Shown here piece by piece: positions 27,137 to 36,550 of a stretch of DNA of 64,000 nt; positions within the stretch are counted from its first letter, which is position 1, and each line of letters starts with the position of its first letter. The stretch covers positions 248,001-312,000 of the forward strand of contig NZ_JBHJHQ010000002.1 in assembly GCF_042219825.1 (NCBI RefSeq), read 5' to 3'. Position numbers and translations under genes: made by a program. A model generated the notes under the pieces. The model was given only the letters and a program-made list of their open reading frames with translations, did not search any database and had not been told where the DNA came from. Origin of the DNA: JBHJHP01 sp042219825 (GTDB lineage: Bacteria; Bacteroidota; Bacteroidia; Bacteroidales; UBA5342).

Positions 27137-27874
27137 ATGGCAAACCCGGATTACATATTTGGCATTCGTGCCGTAATCGAAGCGATTGACGCCGGAAGAG
27201 AAATACACCGGGTCATGATTAAGCGCGATTTGAAAGGAGAGCTTGCATCGGAACTTTTCAGTGCCCTCAGAGGAAGTACTGTTCCGGTTCAGAAAGTACC
27301 CGTAGAACGACTGAACAGGATTACCCGGAAAAATCATCAGGGTGTTGTTGCATGGATTTCGGAGGTGACCTATCACAACATTGAAACCATTATTCCTGGT
27401 TTATACGAGGCCGGGAAGGTGCCTTTTATTCTGGTTCTCGATGGAGTTACAGATATTAGGAATTTTGGTGCTATTGCCCGTACAGCGGAATGTGCTGGTG
27501 TGGATGCTATTTTGGTTCCATCCAAAGGTTCAGCGGTCATCAATGCCGATGCCATTAAAACATCTGCCGGAGCCTTACATAAGATACCGGTTTGCAGAAC
27601 CGGAAACCTGACAAAATCCTTGCAGTTTTTAAAAGGATCCGGGTTAATGCTACTTGGTGCCTCAGAAAAAGGAGATACAGTTTTTAATACCGGGGATATG
27701 ACAGTTCCCCTTGCAATTGTTATGGGTTCGGAAGATACAGGACTTTCTGCAGATGTATTGAAAATATGTGATCATTTGGTTTCTATTCCGATGGTTGGTA
27801 CCGTTGGTTCACTAAATGTATCTGTTGCAGCGGGAATTTTGATTTTTGAAGTACTAAAACAACGATTAGCATAA
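27137..27874 (+). CDS. rlmB: 23S rRNA (guanosine-2'-O-)-methyltransferase RlmB-like
   Basis: 245 residues. N-terminal substrate-binding domain (FGIRAVIEAIDAGREI ... KNHQGVVAW) and a SpoU/TrmH catalytic domain with motifs 1-3: DIRNFGAIARTAECAG, IVMGSEDTGLS and IPMVGTVGSLNVSVAAGILIFE. It uses S-adenosylmethionine through a trefoil knot. RlmB (G2251 of 23S rRNA) is the most likely role; other SpoU paralogues are hard to exclude without alignment. Confidence 0.9.
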   Translation: MANPDYIFGIRAVIEAIDAGREIHRVMIKRDLKGELASELFSALRGSTVPVQKVPVERLNRITRKNHQGVVAWISEVTYHNIETIIPGLYEAGKVPFILVLDGVTDIRNFGAIARTAECAGVDAILVPSKGSAVINADAIKTSAGALHKIPVCRTGNLTKSLQFLKGSGLMLLGASEKGDTVFNTGDMTVPLAIVMGSEDTGLSADVLKICDHLVSIPMVGTVGSLNVSVAAGILIFEVLKQRLA

Positions 27875-27953
27875 TAAATTAATTGATTCACAATAGAATT
27901 AGTTATCCAGCTGGTATTCTCTTTTTGCTCCCAAAATGATGTGAATATTGCGT

Positions 27954-29579
27954 ATGAAAGTAAAATACAGACTAATACTAATGCTTGTGCCGGTCATTCT
28001 TCTGGTAGCTGCAATGACACTGATTGTGCTTAAAGGAAGCAGGGACGTAAAGGAGGAATTAAATATATTAATGGAACGCGATGTCAGCCTTGTAAAAATG
28101 ACATCCGTGCTGCTGTCTGATGTGGATAATATTGTGCCCCAGGTGGATAAACTGACCCAAAGCATCATCTACAATAATGACTGGGTAGAGGATCGTATAA
28201 ATCTCAAAACTCAAAAGGATACCATTCTTTTAGCATTGGACAAGCTGTCTGATAAGTTTGCGAATTACATGCCCTCTTATAAATTTGACTATACCGATCA
28301 GGTATTTTATGATAAGCTTGCATTGGAAATTGAGATGAGAAAGGGCAACTTTATCAGCAAATACGAGGATTTTAATGAGAAAATTAGCGACCCAGAAATA
28401 TCTGAAAAACAAAGAATTAAAGCTGGAATAGACTTCAGGGCAACGGCGATTGAATTCAGTGAATTTTTAAGACTCATTAACTCCAGGTACCACAAACAGT
28501 TTGATGAATTTGTAAGGCATGTCATTGCGCATACCAATAGAAATTATGCATTGTGGATGGGGTGGATGGTTGTAATATTTGCGCTGGGCATATTCCTGGC
28601 TATCCATACCTATCGTACAATCAGTAGTCCTCTGGAAAGATTAAAAGAAGGAGTAGTTGAAATAAAGAAAGGTAACCTGGGATACCGGATACATGAAAAT
28701 CCAAATTCTGAATTCAGTAAGTTATTTGAGGAGTTTAATAATATGGCTTCACGCATATCTCTGGCACGCGGAGAAATAAGGGAAAAAAACGATGAGTTGT
28801 TAAGAGCCAATAAAAAACTCAATGCCGAAAAGCTGAATGCTGAATCTGCAGATCGTCTGAAATCTGCTTTTCTGGCTAATATGAGCCACGAAATACGTAC
28901 TCCCATGAATGGAATTGTTGGTTTTACGGAACTGCTTAACGAGGAAGGTTTAAGTGATAATGAAAGAAGAGAATACAGGTCCGTAATAAAAGTATGCAGC
29001 AACCAGCTATTAAGGATCATCGATGATATTCTGGATATTTCAAAACTTGAAGCTGGTCAGTTAAAGCTCATTCCTGAAGAAGTAAATATCTGTACACTTT
29101 TCAAACAGGTAGAAGCGATTTATTCCAGTTCAGATAAAATTGCTGAAAATGTCAACCTGTTATTTGAAGTCAGGTGGGACTGTGTGAATAATTTGTCTCT
29201 TGATCCAAAACGTTTGAGTCAGATAATCATAAACCTGGTGGATAACGCATTAAAATTTACTGAAAAAGGATTCGTAAAAGTTAGCGCAGATAAGCTGAGC
29301 GATAAATTAAATATCAAAGTCACTGATACAGGAATCGGGATCCCGGCGGAAAAGCAAAGAGATATATATGACAGATTTACACAGGCGCATGATGATCATT
29401 ACTTTAGCGGTAAGCATAATGGTACCGGTCTTGGTTTATCTATTGTTAAAGCGCTTGTTGACCTGATGGACGGTGAAATAAACCTTACCTCAAAAGAAGG
29501 CGAGGGGACAGAGTTTAGTATCCTGTTGCCACTTAATATTACTGGTAACGCATCATCTTACTCAGATACTTCCCAATAA
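27954..29579 (+). CDS. Membrane sensor histidine kinase with HAMP
   Basis: 541 residues from ATG 27954 (TTG 27948 is an alternative). Membrane helix 1 at about 5-26, a helical periplasmic region (30-195), helix 2 at about 198-219, HAMP (220-272), a coiled coil, HisKA with SHEIRTPMNGIVGF (His312) and HATPase with NALKFTEKG, DTGIGIP and GTGLGLSIV. The sensor region resembles four-helix-bundle sensors. No adjacent response regulator. Its 3' end overlaps the convergent ribE gene by 41 bases. Confidence 0.92.
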   Translation: MKVKYRLILMLVPVILLVAAMTLIVLKGSRDVKEELNILMERDVSLVKMTSVLLSDVDNIVPQVDKLTQSIIYNNDWVEDRINLKTQKDTILLALDKLSDKFANYMPSYKFDYTDQVFYDKLALEIEMRKGNFISKYEDFNEKISDPEISEKQRIKAGIDFRATAIEFSEFLRLINSRYHKQFDEFVRHVIAHTNRNYALWMGWMVVIFALGIFLAIHTYRTISSPLERLKEGVVEIKKGNLGYRIHENPNSEFSKLFEEFNNMASRISLARGEIREKNDELLRANKKLNAEKLNAESADRLKSAFLANMSHEIRTPMNGIVGFTELLNEEGLSDNERREYRSVIKVCSNQLLRIIDDILDISKLEAGQLKLIPEEVNICTLFKQVEAIYSSSDKIAENVNLLFEVRWDCVNNLSLDPKRLSQIIINLVDNALKFTEKGFVKVSADKLSDKLNIKVTDTGIGIPAEKQRDIYDRFTQAHDDHYFSGKHNGTGLGLSIVKALVDLMDGEINLTSKEGEGTEFSILLPLNITGNASSYSDTSQ

Positions 29580-30141
29580 TATCAAATTCAAGATTGACCA
29601 CTGTTCCGGGTTTAATCTGATGAAAATTGGTATACTCATACGTATAAGGTATGATGGCTACAGAAAACTGATTATCCTTTGAATTTACAACAGTCAGACT
29701 TACGCCGTTAACGCTCACTGAGCCTTTTTCAACGGTGATGTAACCCTGTTTGCCTTTCTCCTTGTCAAATTCATATTCGAAAGTGAAAAACCAGCTGCCA
29801 TCCATCTCTTCCACACTCACACAGGTTGCAGTCTGATCCACATGACCCTGTACAATATGACCATCCAAACGGCCATTCATCATCATGCTGCGTTCCAGAT
29901 TTACTTTATCACCAACTTTTAAATGTCCGAGATTGGATTTATTCAGCGTCTCCTGAATGGCAGTTACGGTATATGTTTCATTTGTCAGATCCACTACAGT
30001 CAGGCATACTCCATTATGAGAAACGGACTGGTCTATTTTCAACTCGTTTACATAGGAACACTTCATGGTAATATGAAGGTTTCCTCCATCTTTTTTCAGC
30101 GATACTACTTCTGCTGCTTCTTCAACTATTCCTGAAAACAT
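29539..30141 (-). CDS. ribE: Riboflavin synthase alpha chain
   Basis: 200 residues from the conserved start MFSGIVEEAAEV at 30141; upstream in-frame codons to 30201 are unlikely. Two lumazine-binding repeats: residues 1-97 and 98-200, with GRLDGHIVQGHVDQT marking the second and KGSVSVNGVSLTVV in both-type contexts. It dismutates two 6,7-dimethyl-8-ribityllumazine molecules to riboflavin. Other rib genes are not nearby. The end overlaps the kinase gene on the other strand. Confidence 0.95.
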   Translation of the reverse strand: MFSGIVEEAAEVVSLKKDGGNLHITMKCSYVNELKIDQSVSHNGVCLTVVDLTNETYTVTAIQETLNKSNLGHLKVGDKVNLERSMMMNGRLDGHIVQGHVDQTATCVSVEEMDGSWFFTFEYEFDKEKGKQGYITVEKGSVSVNGVSLTVVNSKDNQFSVAIIPYTYEYTNFHQIKPGTVVNLEFDIIGKYLSKMMRYQ

Positions 30142-30389
30142 GTAAAAAAATTTTGGTGTAAAATTAGTAAAATGCGTTTGATTAATGAATGATTTGATCA
30201 AAACTAATAATTAATTTAAAAAAAATATACATATTACGCCTTGAGGATGGATCGTCTCTTTCAAGCGGAAATGCCTGTCAGTTTGCCGGTGTAAATTCTA
30301 CCTTGTTTAGAGTGATCCTAAATTTACCCGACTTAATCTGTAGCTTAAAATCTTTTATTATTTTAAGCGGCTGAATAAAATTGAAAAGA

Positions 30390-31610
30390 ATGAAAAAACT
30401 GATTTCCGGAACACTTTTACTGGTGCTGTGCACAGTTGGTTTTGCTAAAAATAATCTCATTTACGACTGGCGTGGAATGGACCGAAGCGGGGTTTATGAC
30501 GAAACAGGTTTACTAAAAGCATGGCCGGAAGAAGGCCCCGTGTTGGTATGGTCTATCGACAGTGGTTTGGGAACCGGATATTCTTCTCCTGTTATAACTG
30601 ATAAAAATATATTTATAGCAGGTATGCAGGATTCCACGGGGCATATGTACTGTTACACGCTTGACGGGCAACTGGTATGGGATGTGGCTTACGGAAAAGA
30701 GTGGAACAAAAACAGCTTTCCGGGCGCCAGAAGCACGCCGGTGGTAAAAGACGATAAATTATACATGTTGTCCGGTCAGGGCAAGGCATTCTGTATGGAT
30801 ACCCAAAAAGGAGAGATCCTCTGGAGCCTGAATATTGGTGAACGGTTTAATGCAGAACCTCCCAATTTCGGTTTTTGCGAATCGCCGTTGCTGGTTGATG
30901 ATGTCGTTATTTTTACACCAGGCGGGAAAACCACAGCATTGGTGGCCCTGAAACAGAAGAATGGTTCTGTGGTATGGGAAGCACCGGGTAGAAATGATGT
31001 CAGTGCATATTGCAATGCCGTATATTTTGAGCATAACAAACGGAAGGTGGTAGCAACCATGACCCTGCATTACCTGATTGGTGTGGACTATGAAACCGGT
31101 GATTCCCTGTGGACGGCTTATTCTTATAAGAACTGGACTGACAACTGTATTTCACCATATTATAAAAACGGAGCTTTGTTTATTTCATCGCCTTACGGTG
31201 AAGGTGCCCGGATGTTTAATCTGAATGACGATGCTTCGGAAATTTCACTCAAATGGTACAATCAGGCTTTTGATAACCAGATTGGCGGCACTGTTGAACT
31301 GGATGGCAATGTATATGGCATCTCCAATAAAAAACACACGTGGATGTCTGTAAATCTGGAGACCGGAACGACCAACTGGCAGGAGCGGGGTCTGAAAACC
31401 GGCAGCATCATTGCTGCCGACGATATGTTGTATTGCTATGGCGATGATGGTGTACTGGCACTGGTTGAACCTTCTGCAGAAGCATTTAACACTATCAGTA
31501 AGTTTAAAGTGTTCGATGGACAGCAGCAGTTTACACACCCCGTTATTGCCGACGGCAAACTGTATGTTAGGTACCAGGATCAGATGAAAGTATTTAATCT
31601 GAAAAAGTAA
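30390..31610 (+). CDS. Exported PQQ-like beta-propeller protein
   Basis: 406 residues from ATG 30390 (TTG 30381 alternative). Signal peptide 1-19. Repeated blades such as GHMYCYTLDGQLVWDVAYG, GKAFCMDTQKGEILWSLNIG, LVALKQKNGSVVWEAPG and GVDYETGDSLWTAYS have the W-motif of quinoprotein propellers, but there is no evidence that PQQ is bound. Such proteins often act in the periplasm as scaffolds or sugar-related proteins. Function is unknown. Confidence 0.85.
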   Translation: MKKLISGTLLLVLCTVGFAKNNLIYDWRGMDRSGVYDETGLLKAWPEEGPVLVWSIDSGLGTGYSSPVITDKNIFIAGMQDSTGHMYCYTLDGQLVWDVAYGKEWNKNSFPGARSTPVVKDDKLYMLSGQGKAFCMDTQKGEILWSLNIGERFNAEPPNFGFCESPLLVDDVVIFTPGGKTTALVALKQKNGSVVWEAPGRNDVSAYCNAVYFEHNKRKVVATMTLHYLIGVDYETGDSLWTAYSYKNWTDNCISPYYKNGALFISSPYGEGARMFNLNDDASEISLKWYNQAFDNQIGGTVELDGNVYGISNKKHTWMSVNLETGTTNWQERGLKTGSIIAADDMLYCYGDDGVLALVEPSAEAFNTISKFKVFDGQQQFTHPVIADGKLYVRYQDQMKVFNLKK

Positions 31611-31680
31611 ATAAAAAATAGCAGCTTAATAACATTCTCGTAAATACTGCAAGGTATACAGATCCCTGATTTGCAATGTG

Positions 31681-31700
31681 GTACGGATGGAAATCCGTAC
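31681..31700. repeat. Short perfect hairpin
   Basis: GTACGGAT-GGAA-ATCCGTAC, 8-bp stem with four-base loop, between convergent genes. No T run follows, so terminator activity is uncertain. Confidence 0.5.
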
Positions 31701-31761
31701 CAACCAATGAGACACTAAAATGGAGTAGACTGGTGCCTGCGACTAACGTAAGTTGATATCC

Positions 31762-32286
31762 TTATTTAACACGCTTCAGGTAAATCTCCAATTCATTATT
31801 ATCCACAAGCTTGTGAAATTTAAGGGAGTCCAGTGCTGGCCAGATTGTATCTTTCTCAAGACATTCCGGGCATGAATTAAGTAAGTAGCCAGTTTCATCC
31901 AGGTAGTATTCCTCATAAGGATCTTTTTCTATTATGGCCGCTTCAAGCATTTCTGCTGTGAAATTATCCGGATTGTTTATGTAATCTGAAATGGATATGC
32001 TTGTATACGCTGTATTTATGCCGTAATTTGGTTGTTCAAGGTAGTACCCTTTATAAAAGTCGAAAGCCGGGTATTCCATCTGGACATCTTTCGGCCCAGG
32101 ATAAGCCACCATGTTTTCTTTGTTTTTATCAAGTAATACATATACATTGTTTACAAGGTATTCCTTGCCATCTTTGAATTTAAAGATCTGTTTGGCAGGT
32201 GTACTGCAACATTCATTGTTATCGGAACAGGCACTTAATCCTAACAGGATGATTACCAGTAAAAGGGATAATCCGGAATTTTTCAT
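31762..32286 (-). CDS. Putative lipoprotein, unknown family
   Basis: 174 residues. Lipoprotein signal with lipobox LSAC (Cys20). The mature protein has additional Cys residues (CC near 26-27, CPEC near 140) and is acidic. No family recognised. It is convergent with the propeller protein gene and stands alone. Confidence 0.7.
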   Translation of the reverse strand: MKNSGLSLLLVIILLGLSACSDNNECCSTPAKQIFKFKDGKEYLVNNVYVLLDKNKENMVAYPGPKDVQMEYPAFDFYKGYYLEQPNYGINTAYTSISISDYINNPDNFTAEMLEAAIIEKDPYEEYYLDETGYLLNSCPECLEKDTIWPALDSLKFHKLVDNNELEIYLKRVK

Positions 32287-32752
32287 TTTTTCAGGTTTTA
32301 TGTAACAAAAATATGAAAATAGTACACTTTTACCTAAAATATAGTGATGTTATTCAGACGGTTTAGTTGTTGTAAATCATACAATGCAGTAGTCAGGAGC
32401 GTGTGACCAACCAGTGGCATTAAATTTTTTTTATTTGCCTGAAGGGCAAAAAATACTTAGCCCGGGGCACCACCGGGGTAATATATGGTAATGTAAAACA
32501 AGGCCGGAGAAAACATCTCCACGTGAGAGAAAAACTTATCAAGGCCGCACGTCTGAAACGTTAGGTGAAATCGTATAATATCATACGTCGGAGCCTGTTA
32601 TCATCGTGTTTTTCGATATAGTTTTATAAGTCACTCCTTTTCTATCTGTAATAAAAACCATCAAGGTATTTCATTTCTTAACCCAGATCAATGACATTGA
32701 AATGCGCCGTGGATAATTTTGTTTTCATAATAATACATTAAAAGATAAAGTT
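32287..32752. other. Intergenic stretch with a multi-hairpin repeat
   Basis: No gene seen. From about 32434 to 32552 there are several small hairpins: TTTGCC/GGCAAA (32434-32450), CCCGG/CCGGG (32461-32477), GGAGA/TCTCC (32506-32520) and ACGTG/CACGT (32521-32552), plus AAGGCCG twice (32500, 32541). This resembles REP-type repeats. A -7-like box TAATTTTG at 32714-32721 may serve the MDR gene. Confidence 0.45.
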
Positions 32753-33685
32753 ATGAAAGCTATAGAATGTTTAAAGTACGGTGCACCTGAAAACCTGGTT
32801 TTGAATGAGGTGGAAAAGCCATCGCCAAAAGATAACGAAGTACTCATTAAGATACATGCAACTTCGGTCACCACCAGCGATGTTCTTATTCGTGGATTAA
32901 AAGCATCACCTGTTGCCAGGTTTATGGTTCAATTGATATTCGGCTTTGGAAAACCCAAAAATTCCATTTTAGGAATGGTATCATCCGGCGTTGTAGAACG
33001 AAAAGGGAAAGATGTCACGTTATTCGATATCGGAGATGAGGTTTTTGCCTATGGTTCTGTTTCACCAACAAAACGCCATTTTGGTTCTTATGCTGAATAC
33101 ATATGCCTGCCTGAGGACTGGAATCTTGCGTTAAAGCCAACAAACCTTAGTTTCGAAGAAGCGGCAGCCATACCTTATGGTGGTTTACTTGCCACACATT
33201 TGTTAAAAAGGACATCTTTAAAAAGCGGAGACAGAGTTCTGATTTATGGAGCATCAGGAAGTATAGGCACTATGGTAGTACAACTGGCAAAAAATGCAGG
33301 AGCTAAAGTAACAAGCGTGTGTAGCAGTAAAAACTTTGGAATGGTTCATTCGCTGGGCAGTGATAAACTTATAGACTATACTTCGAGCAACGCAGAAGCT
33401 CAGTTGGAAACCTATGATTATGTCATAGATGCAGTGGGGAATTCGAAGTCGTCAGTGCTTAAAGAAAAGAGCAAAAAAGCACTTACACCAAACGGTAAAT
33501 ATATATCCATCGATCAGGGAACTCCTTTAACTCCAAAAGACGCTTTTATCAATCTGAAAACATTGGCTGAACAGGAGAAGATCAAGCCTGTAATTGATCG
33601 GGTTTACCCTTTGGAGAAAATGGCCGAAGCGCACCAATATGTAGAAATGGGACATAAAAGAGGAAATGTGGTCATTACGGTTTGA
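32753..33685 (+). CDS. NAD(P)-dependent MDR-family reductase
   Basis: 310 residues, zinc-independent quinone-oxidoreductase type. N-terminal GroES-like domain (MKAIECLKYGAPENLVL ... ATSVTTSDVLIRG), then an NAD(P)-binding Rossmann domain with VLIYGASGSIGTMVVQLAKNAGAKVTSV. The C-terminus ends with typical MAEAHQYVEMGHKRGNVVI. No catalytic zinc ligands visible. It probably reduces quinones or activated alkenes using NADPH. It is convergent with the Crp-type regulator. Confidence 0.87.
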   Translation: MKAIECLKYGAPENLVLNEVEKPSPKDNEVLIKIHATSVTTSDVLIRGLKASPVARFMVQLIFGFGKPKNSILGMVSSGVVERKGKDVTLFDIGDEVFAYGSVSPTKRHFGSYAEYICLPEDWNLALKPTNLSFEEAAAIPYGGLLATHLLKRTSLKSGDRVLIYGASGSIGTMVVQLAKNAGAKVTSVCSSKNFGMVHSLGSDKLIDYTSSNAEAQLETYDYVIDAVGNSKSSVLKEKSKKALTPNGKYISIDQGTPLTPKDAFINLKTLAEQEKIKPVIDRVYPLEKMAEAHQYVEMGHKRGNVVITV

Positions 33686-33859
33686 TGGATTTCACTAAAT
33701 GAACTTGTCAATGCTGACTCAAAAAATAACAGTAATTAAATAATAAACTGATGTTAAATAGGTCTTCAGTCAGCCATACCCGGTGGATTATTCGAGATAA
33801 CGCTAAGTATTTGGCTGATAAATGAACAAAAGGATTTAAATAATCAGGACTAAGACAGG

Positions 33860-34441
33860 CTAATCATTATCAAGGGCAATCCGCTTTCTGATACGGCTTA
33901 AAGATTCCGGTTTTACCCCAATATAACTTGCAAGATGATATTGGGGAATTCGTTGGAATAATTCAGGCCTTGTTCTTAACAGTTTCAGATAACGTTGCTC
34001 AGGCGAGTCTGTATAATAAGAAGCCAAAGCTTCTCTTTGCTCAGCAAAGGCAGCCTCCATAATGGTTCGTGATATCGTTTCAAATCGGGGAAAGCGCTTG
34101 AATAATGCCTGACCTTGCTGTTCGTCTCCCTCAACAACCAAAGTATCTTCTACACAAATCCAATTATGCGTTGCAGCATTTTGCGGGGTAAAACTATTTA
34201 ATGAAATGGCCCATTGTTCTTCTGTGAAGAAATTAGTCGTTTTCTCTTCACCTTCTGTCAGGATGTACTCTCTTACACAACCTTCCAGAATAAAATAGGT
34301 TTTGCTTGAAAATTGTCCTTCTTTTATCAGGAATTCCCCCTTACTGAATCTCTTCGTTTGCATGCTTTCAGCGATGGCTTCCGCCTCTTCTTTTGAAAGT
34401 GGTGATATTCTTGAAAAATAGGCTACAAATTTATTTTCCAT
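33860..34441 (-). CDS. Crp/Fnr-family transcription regulator
   Basis: 193 residues. A cyclic-nucleotide-binding beta-roll covers about 10-120 (FSKGEFLIKEGQFSSKTYFILEGCVREY), and a short C-terminal helix-turn-helix (YHLASYIGVKPESLSRIRKRI) binds DNA. Fnr-type cysteine clusters are absent. Bacteroidota have many of these small regulators with unknown ligands. No adjacent target is obvious; it lies convergent to the MDR reductase. Confidence 0.87.
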   Translation of the reverse strand: MENKFVAYFSRISPLSKEEAEAIAESMQTKRFSKGEFLIKEGQFSSKTYFILEGCVREYILTEGEEKTTNFFTEEQWAISLNSFTPQNAATHNWICVEDTLVVEGDEQQGQALFKRFPRFETISRTIMEAAFAEQREALASYYTDSPEQRYLKLLRTRPELFQRIPQYHLASYIGVKPESLSRIRKRIALDND

Positions 34442-34475
34442 GTCATATACTTTTCTTCAGTTTTAATTTTCTCAT

Positions 34476-34577
34476 TTAAATCATTAATGACAGTGCAATC
34501 AAAATTCCAATAACTACTAAAAGAATTTCACCTAAGGCATAGCGAGTATAGCTGCCTGCTTTATTACCTTCAGCCAT
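34476..34577 (-). pseudogene. Truncated DUF6090-type gene (33 residues)
   Basis: ATG 34577 to TAA 34476. The product contains RYALGEILLVVIGILIAL, the same membrane segment as the two DUF6090 genes at 35708-37273, then stops after LMI. It has lost the rest of the domain. It lies between the Crp and DUF3500 genes. It could be a remnant of a tandem array or a tiny membrane peptide. Confidence 0.6.
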
Positions 34578-34627
34578 TATTCTATGGATTTTTTAAAGAA
34601 GCGGAACATACATGAACCCTTAAAAGA

Positions 34628-35698
34628 TTAATGGGTATGATCCTCAAGATAGTGTTCTTTCAGGATGTCTTCCCCGAAGTCATTTCCTTTTTCCCGCCAG
34701 ATGGAATGTATATGGTTTCCGTTTTGTTGAAACCCCATATTATCAAATTCAATGATAAAGCCCGGGCTGTTAATCACATAATAATGAGCCTTTTGGGAAA
34801 CGTAGCTTCCGATCCATGCAAAATAGATGCTGTCCAAACCTGTCTTGTAAAATTTATCCAGATATTCGCGTGCCTTGTCATGCTCCAGATTATTCATATA
34901 TTCTGTAACGATGTACTTCAAATATTCCTGTTGATCCGACGTCAAATCACTCGCTTTAATCCCTTCGTAAGTTGTTAAGCGCTGTGAGCTGTTAGGACTG
35001 GTGATAATATCTGCCGGAACATCCCTGCTCAGGGTCGCAATGGCCTGCTGATCTTCCGAAAGGGCATTGATCAGCTGAAACCCATAGTCTTCCTCTTTAC
35101 TTAAGACACGTAGCCCGGCGTACTTCGTTGTATGAACTTCGGCGGGATCAGTACCCAGGAAAAATGGTGTAAGCGAAAAATTATCACCAAGGGCAGACAC
35201 GTTGATGGAAATATGATGGCCCGTAAACTGAAATCCCCAGGGATTTGTGCCTCCCGGTTTGCCCCAGATTGCGATGTAATAATTGCCATACTTCCAATTC
35301 AAATCCCGTATATACTTTATTGCTTCATCGTTGATCTCCTTCTTTTTGTAGGCCGTTTCATACACTTCATTTAAAATATCATCCAGCATCATGATGCCCG
35401 TGGTTTTTAAATAGCCCTGTGAACTTAACAGGGTTGTAAGCACATGATGAAATTGAATCTTGCTTTGTTCTGACAAATCACCGTATCTGATTCCCGGCCG
35501 TTTTGCCAGGCCAACAGGAAGGTTTGTCCATTTTGTCCTGGATGTGTCGCTAAACTGATAACTGACGGTTTGTAACTGATCAGCATTCAGGGTATGCATG
35601 AAAGCCACCAGTTGTTGCCCGATTTTTTGGCTGGTTTGACCACTGATTCCGCTAATCGCAATTAGAAAAATCAGGATTAAAATTCCTGTTCTTTTCAT
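34628..35698 (-). CDS. DUF3500-family exported protein
   Basis: 356 residues with a signal peptide (about 1-20, ISGISGQ). FQFTGHHISINVS with a preceding NPWGFQF, LMLDDILNEV-like and GYLKTTGIMMLDD segments match DUF3500 as I recall it. The family has unknown function. It is 9 bases downstream of a DUF6090 gene on the same strand, so they likely share a transcript. Confidence 0.8.
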   Translation of the reverse strand: MKRTGILILIFLIAISGISGQTSQKIGQQLVAFMHTLNADQLQTVSYQFSDTSRTKWTNLPVGLAKRPGIRYGDLSEQSKIQFHHVLTTLLSSQGYLKTTGIMMLDDILNEVYETAYKKKEINDEAIKYIRDLNWKYGNYYIAIWGKPGGTNPWGFQFTGHHISINVSALGDNFSLTPFFLGTDPAEVHTTKYAGLRVLSKEEDYGFQLINALSEDQQAIATLSRDVPADIITSPNSSQRLTTYEGIKASDLTSDQQEYLKYIVTEYMNNLEHDKAREYLDKFYKTGLDSIYFAWIGSYVSQKAHYYVINSPGFIIEFDNMGFQQNGNHIHSIWREKGNDFGEDILKEHYLEDHTH

Positions 35699-35707
35699 TA
35701 GACAGAC

Positions 35708-36532
35708 TTATTTGAATATTCGTAATATTAGTTTTAATTCATCGATTAAATTTTGTGTTTTTTCTTTTTGGTTTAATAGAAACGCGTAATGAATATTTGC
35801 CGTAATGTATCTGTAATTTATTAAGTTTATCATGATCAGTTGATTTGCCGGATCTTCCAGTTGGGAAGCGGTAATCGCTTTTAAATTTTTTTCGTTTAAC
35901 CGGATGTAGTTTTCCAACGAATCTTTTACATGTTGGCTCAGTAAATTCGACGTTAATATGTCATCATAAACAGAAGACGTTTGAAGTTCACTCAACCTCA
36001 TCATACCGGGTACAAAAACGGCATCCGTAAATAAATTATTATTTTTATTGATTATCAGCTCTAAACGTTCTAATTCCTGATAGTAGTTTATGAGTTCACC
36101 TTTAAATTTATTATCGCTTATAATGTCTACATTTCCTGAGGAGAGCAGTTCAGTGTAAGTAGGATTGATTTTTACAAAAGTTCTTCGGTCGCATAAGCCT
36201 CCAATGGCTGATGTAAAAGAACTATCAACATTGAATTTATGATATTCTTTATAATACGTTAAAATTGATTTTGCCATTTGTGAAAAAACTAATTCAGTCT
36301 TCAGCTGATCATCAATTGATTTACGTTGTTCTATTAAATCGCGTTCAATATTTTTAAGGTAAACAGATTCCTTATTTTTTTCTATTCTGATGGAGTTCCA
36401 GTTATTAACCTGAAGGGCGATGAGGATTCCAATTACCACCAACAGAATTTCGCCAATGGCATAACGCAGGTAGGCAGCAACTTTGTTTTGGGCGGCCAGT
36501 TTTTGTCGGATGTTTCTGAAAAACGTAGTCAT
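35708..36532 (-). CDS. DUF6090-family membrane protein, copy 2
   Basis: 274 residues. Short basic N-terminus (FFRNIRQKLAAQNKVAAYL), one membrane segment (AIGEILLVVIGILIALQVNNWN, about 24-45), then a mostly helical extra-membrane region with coiled-coil tendency. This is the DUF6090 plan. Nucleotides 36397-36466, encoding the membrane segment, are nearly identical to 37141-37210 of the next gene while the remainder is diverged. Function is unknown. Confidence 0.83.
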   Translation of the reverse strand: MTTFFRNIRQKLAAQNKVAAYLRYAIGEILLVVIGILIALQVNNWNSIRIEKNKESVYLKNIERDLIEQRKSIDDQLKTELVFSQMAKSILTYYKEYHKFNVDSSFTSAIGGLCDRRTFVKINPTYTELLSSGNVDIISDNKFKGELINYYQELERLELIINKNNNLFTDAVFVPGMMRLSELQTSSVYDDILTSNLLSQHVKDSLENYIRLNEKNLKAITASQLEDPANQLIMINLINYRYITANIHYAFLLNQKEKTQNLIDELKLILRIFK

Positions 36533-36550
36533 TGTAAATTAAAAATTGTG

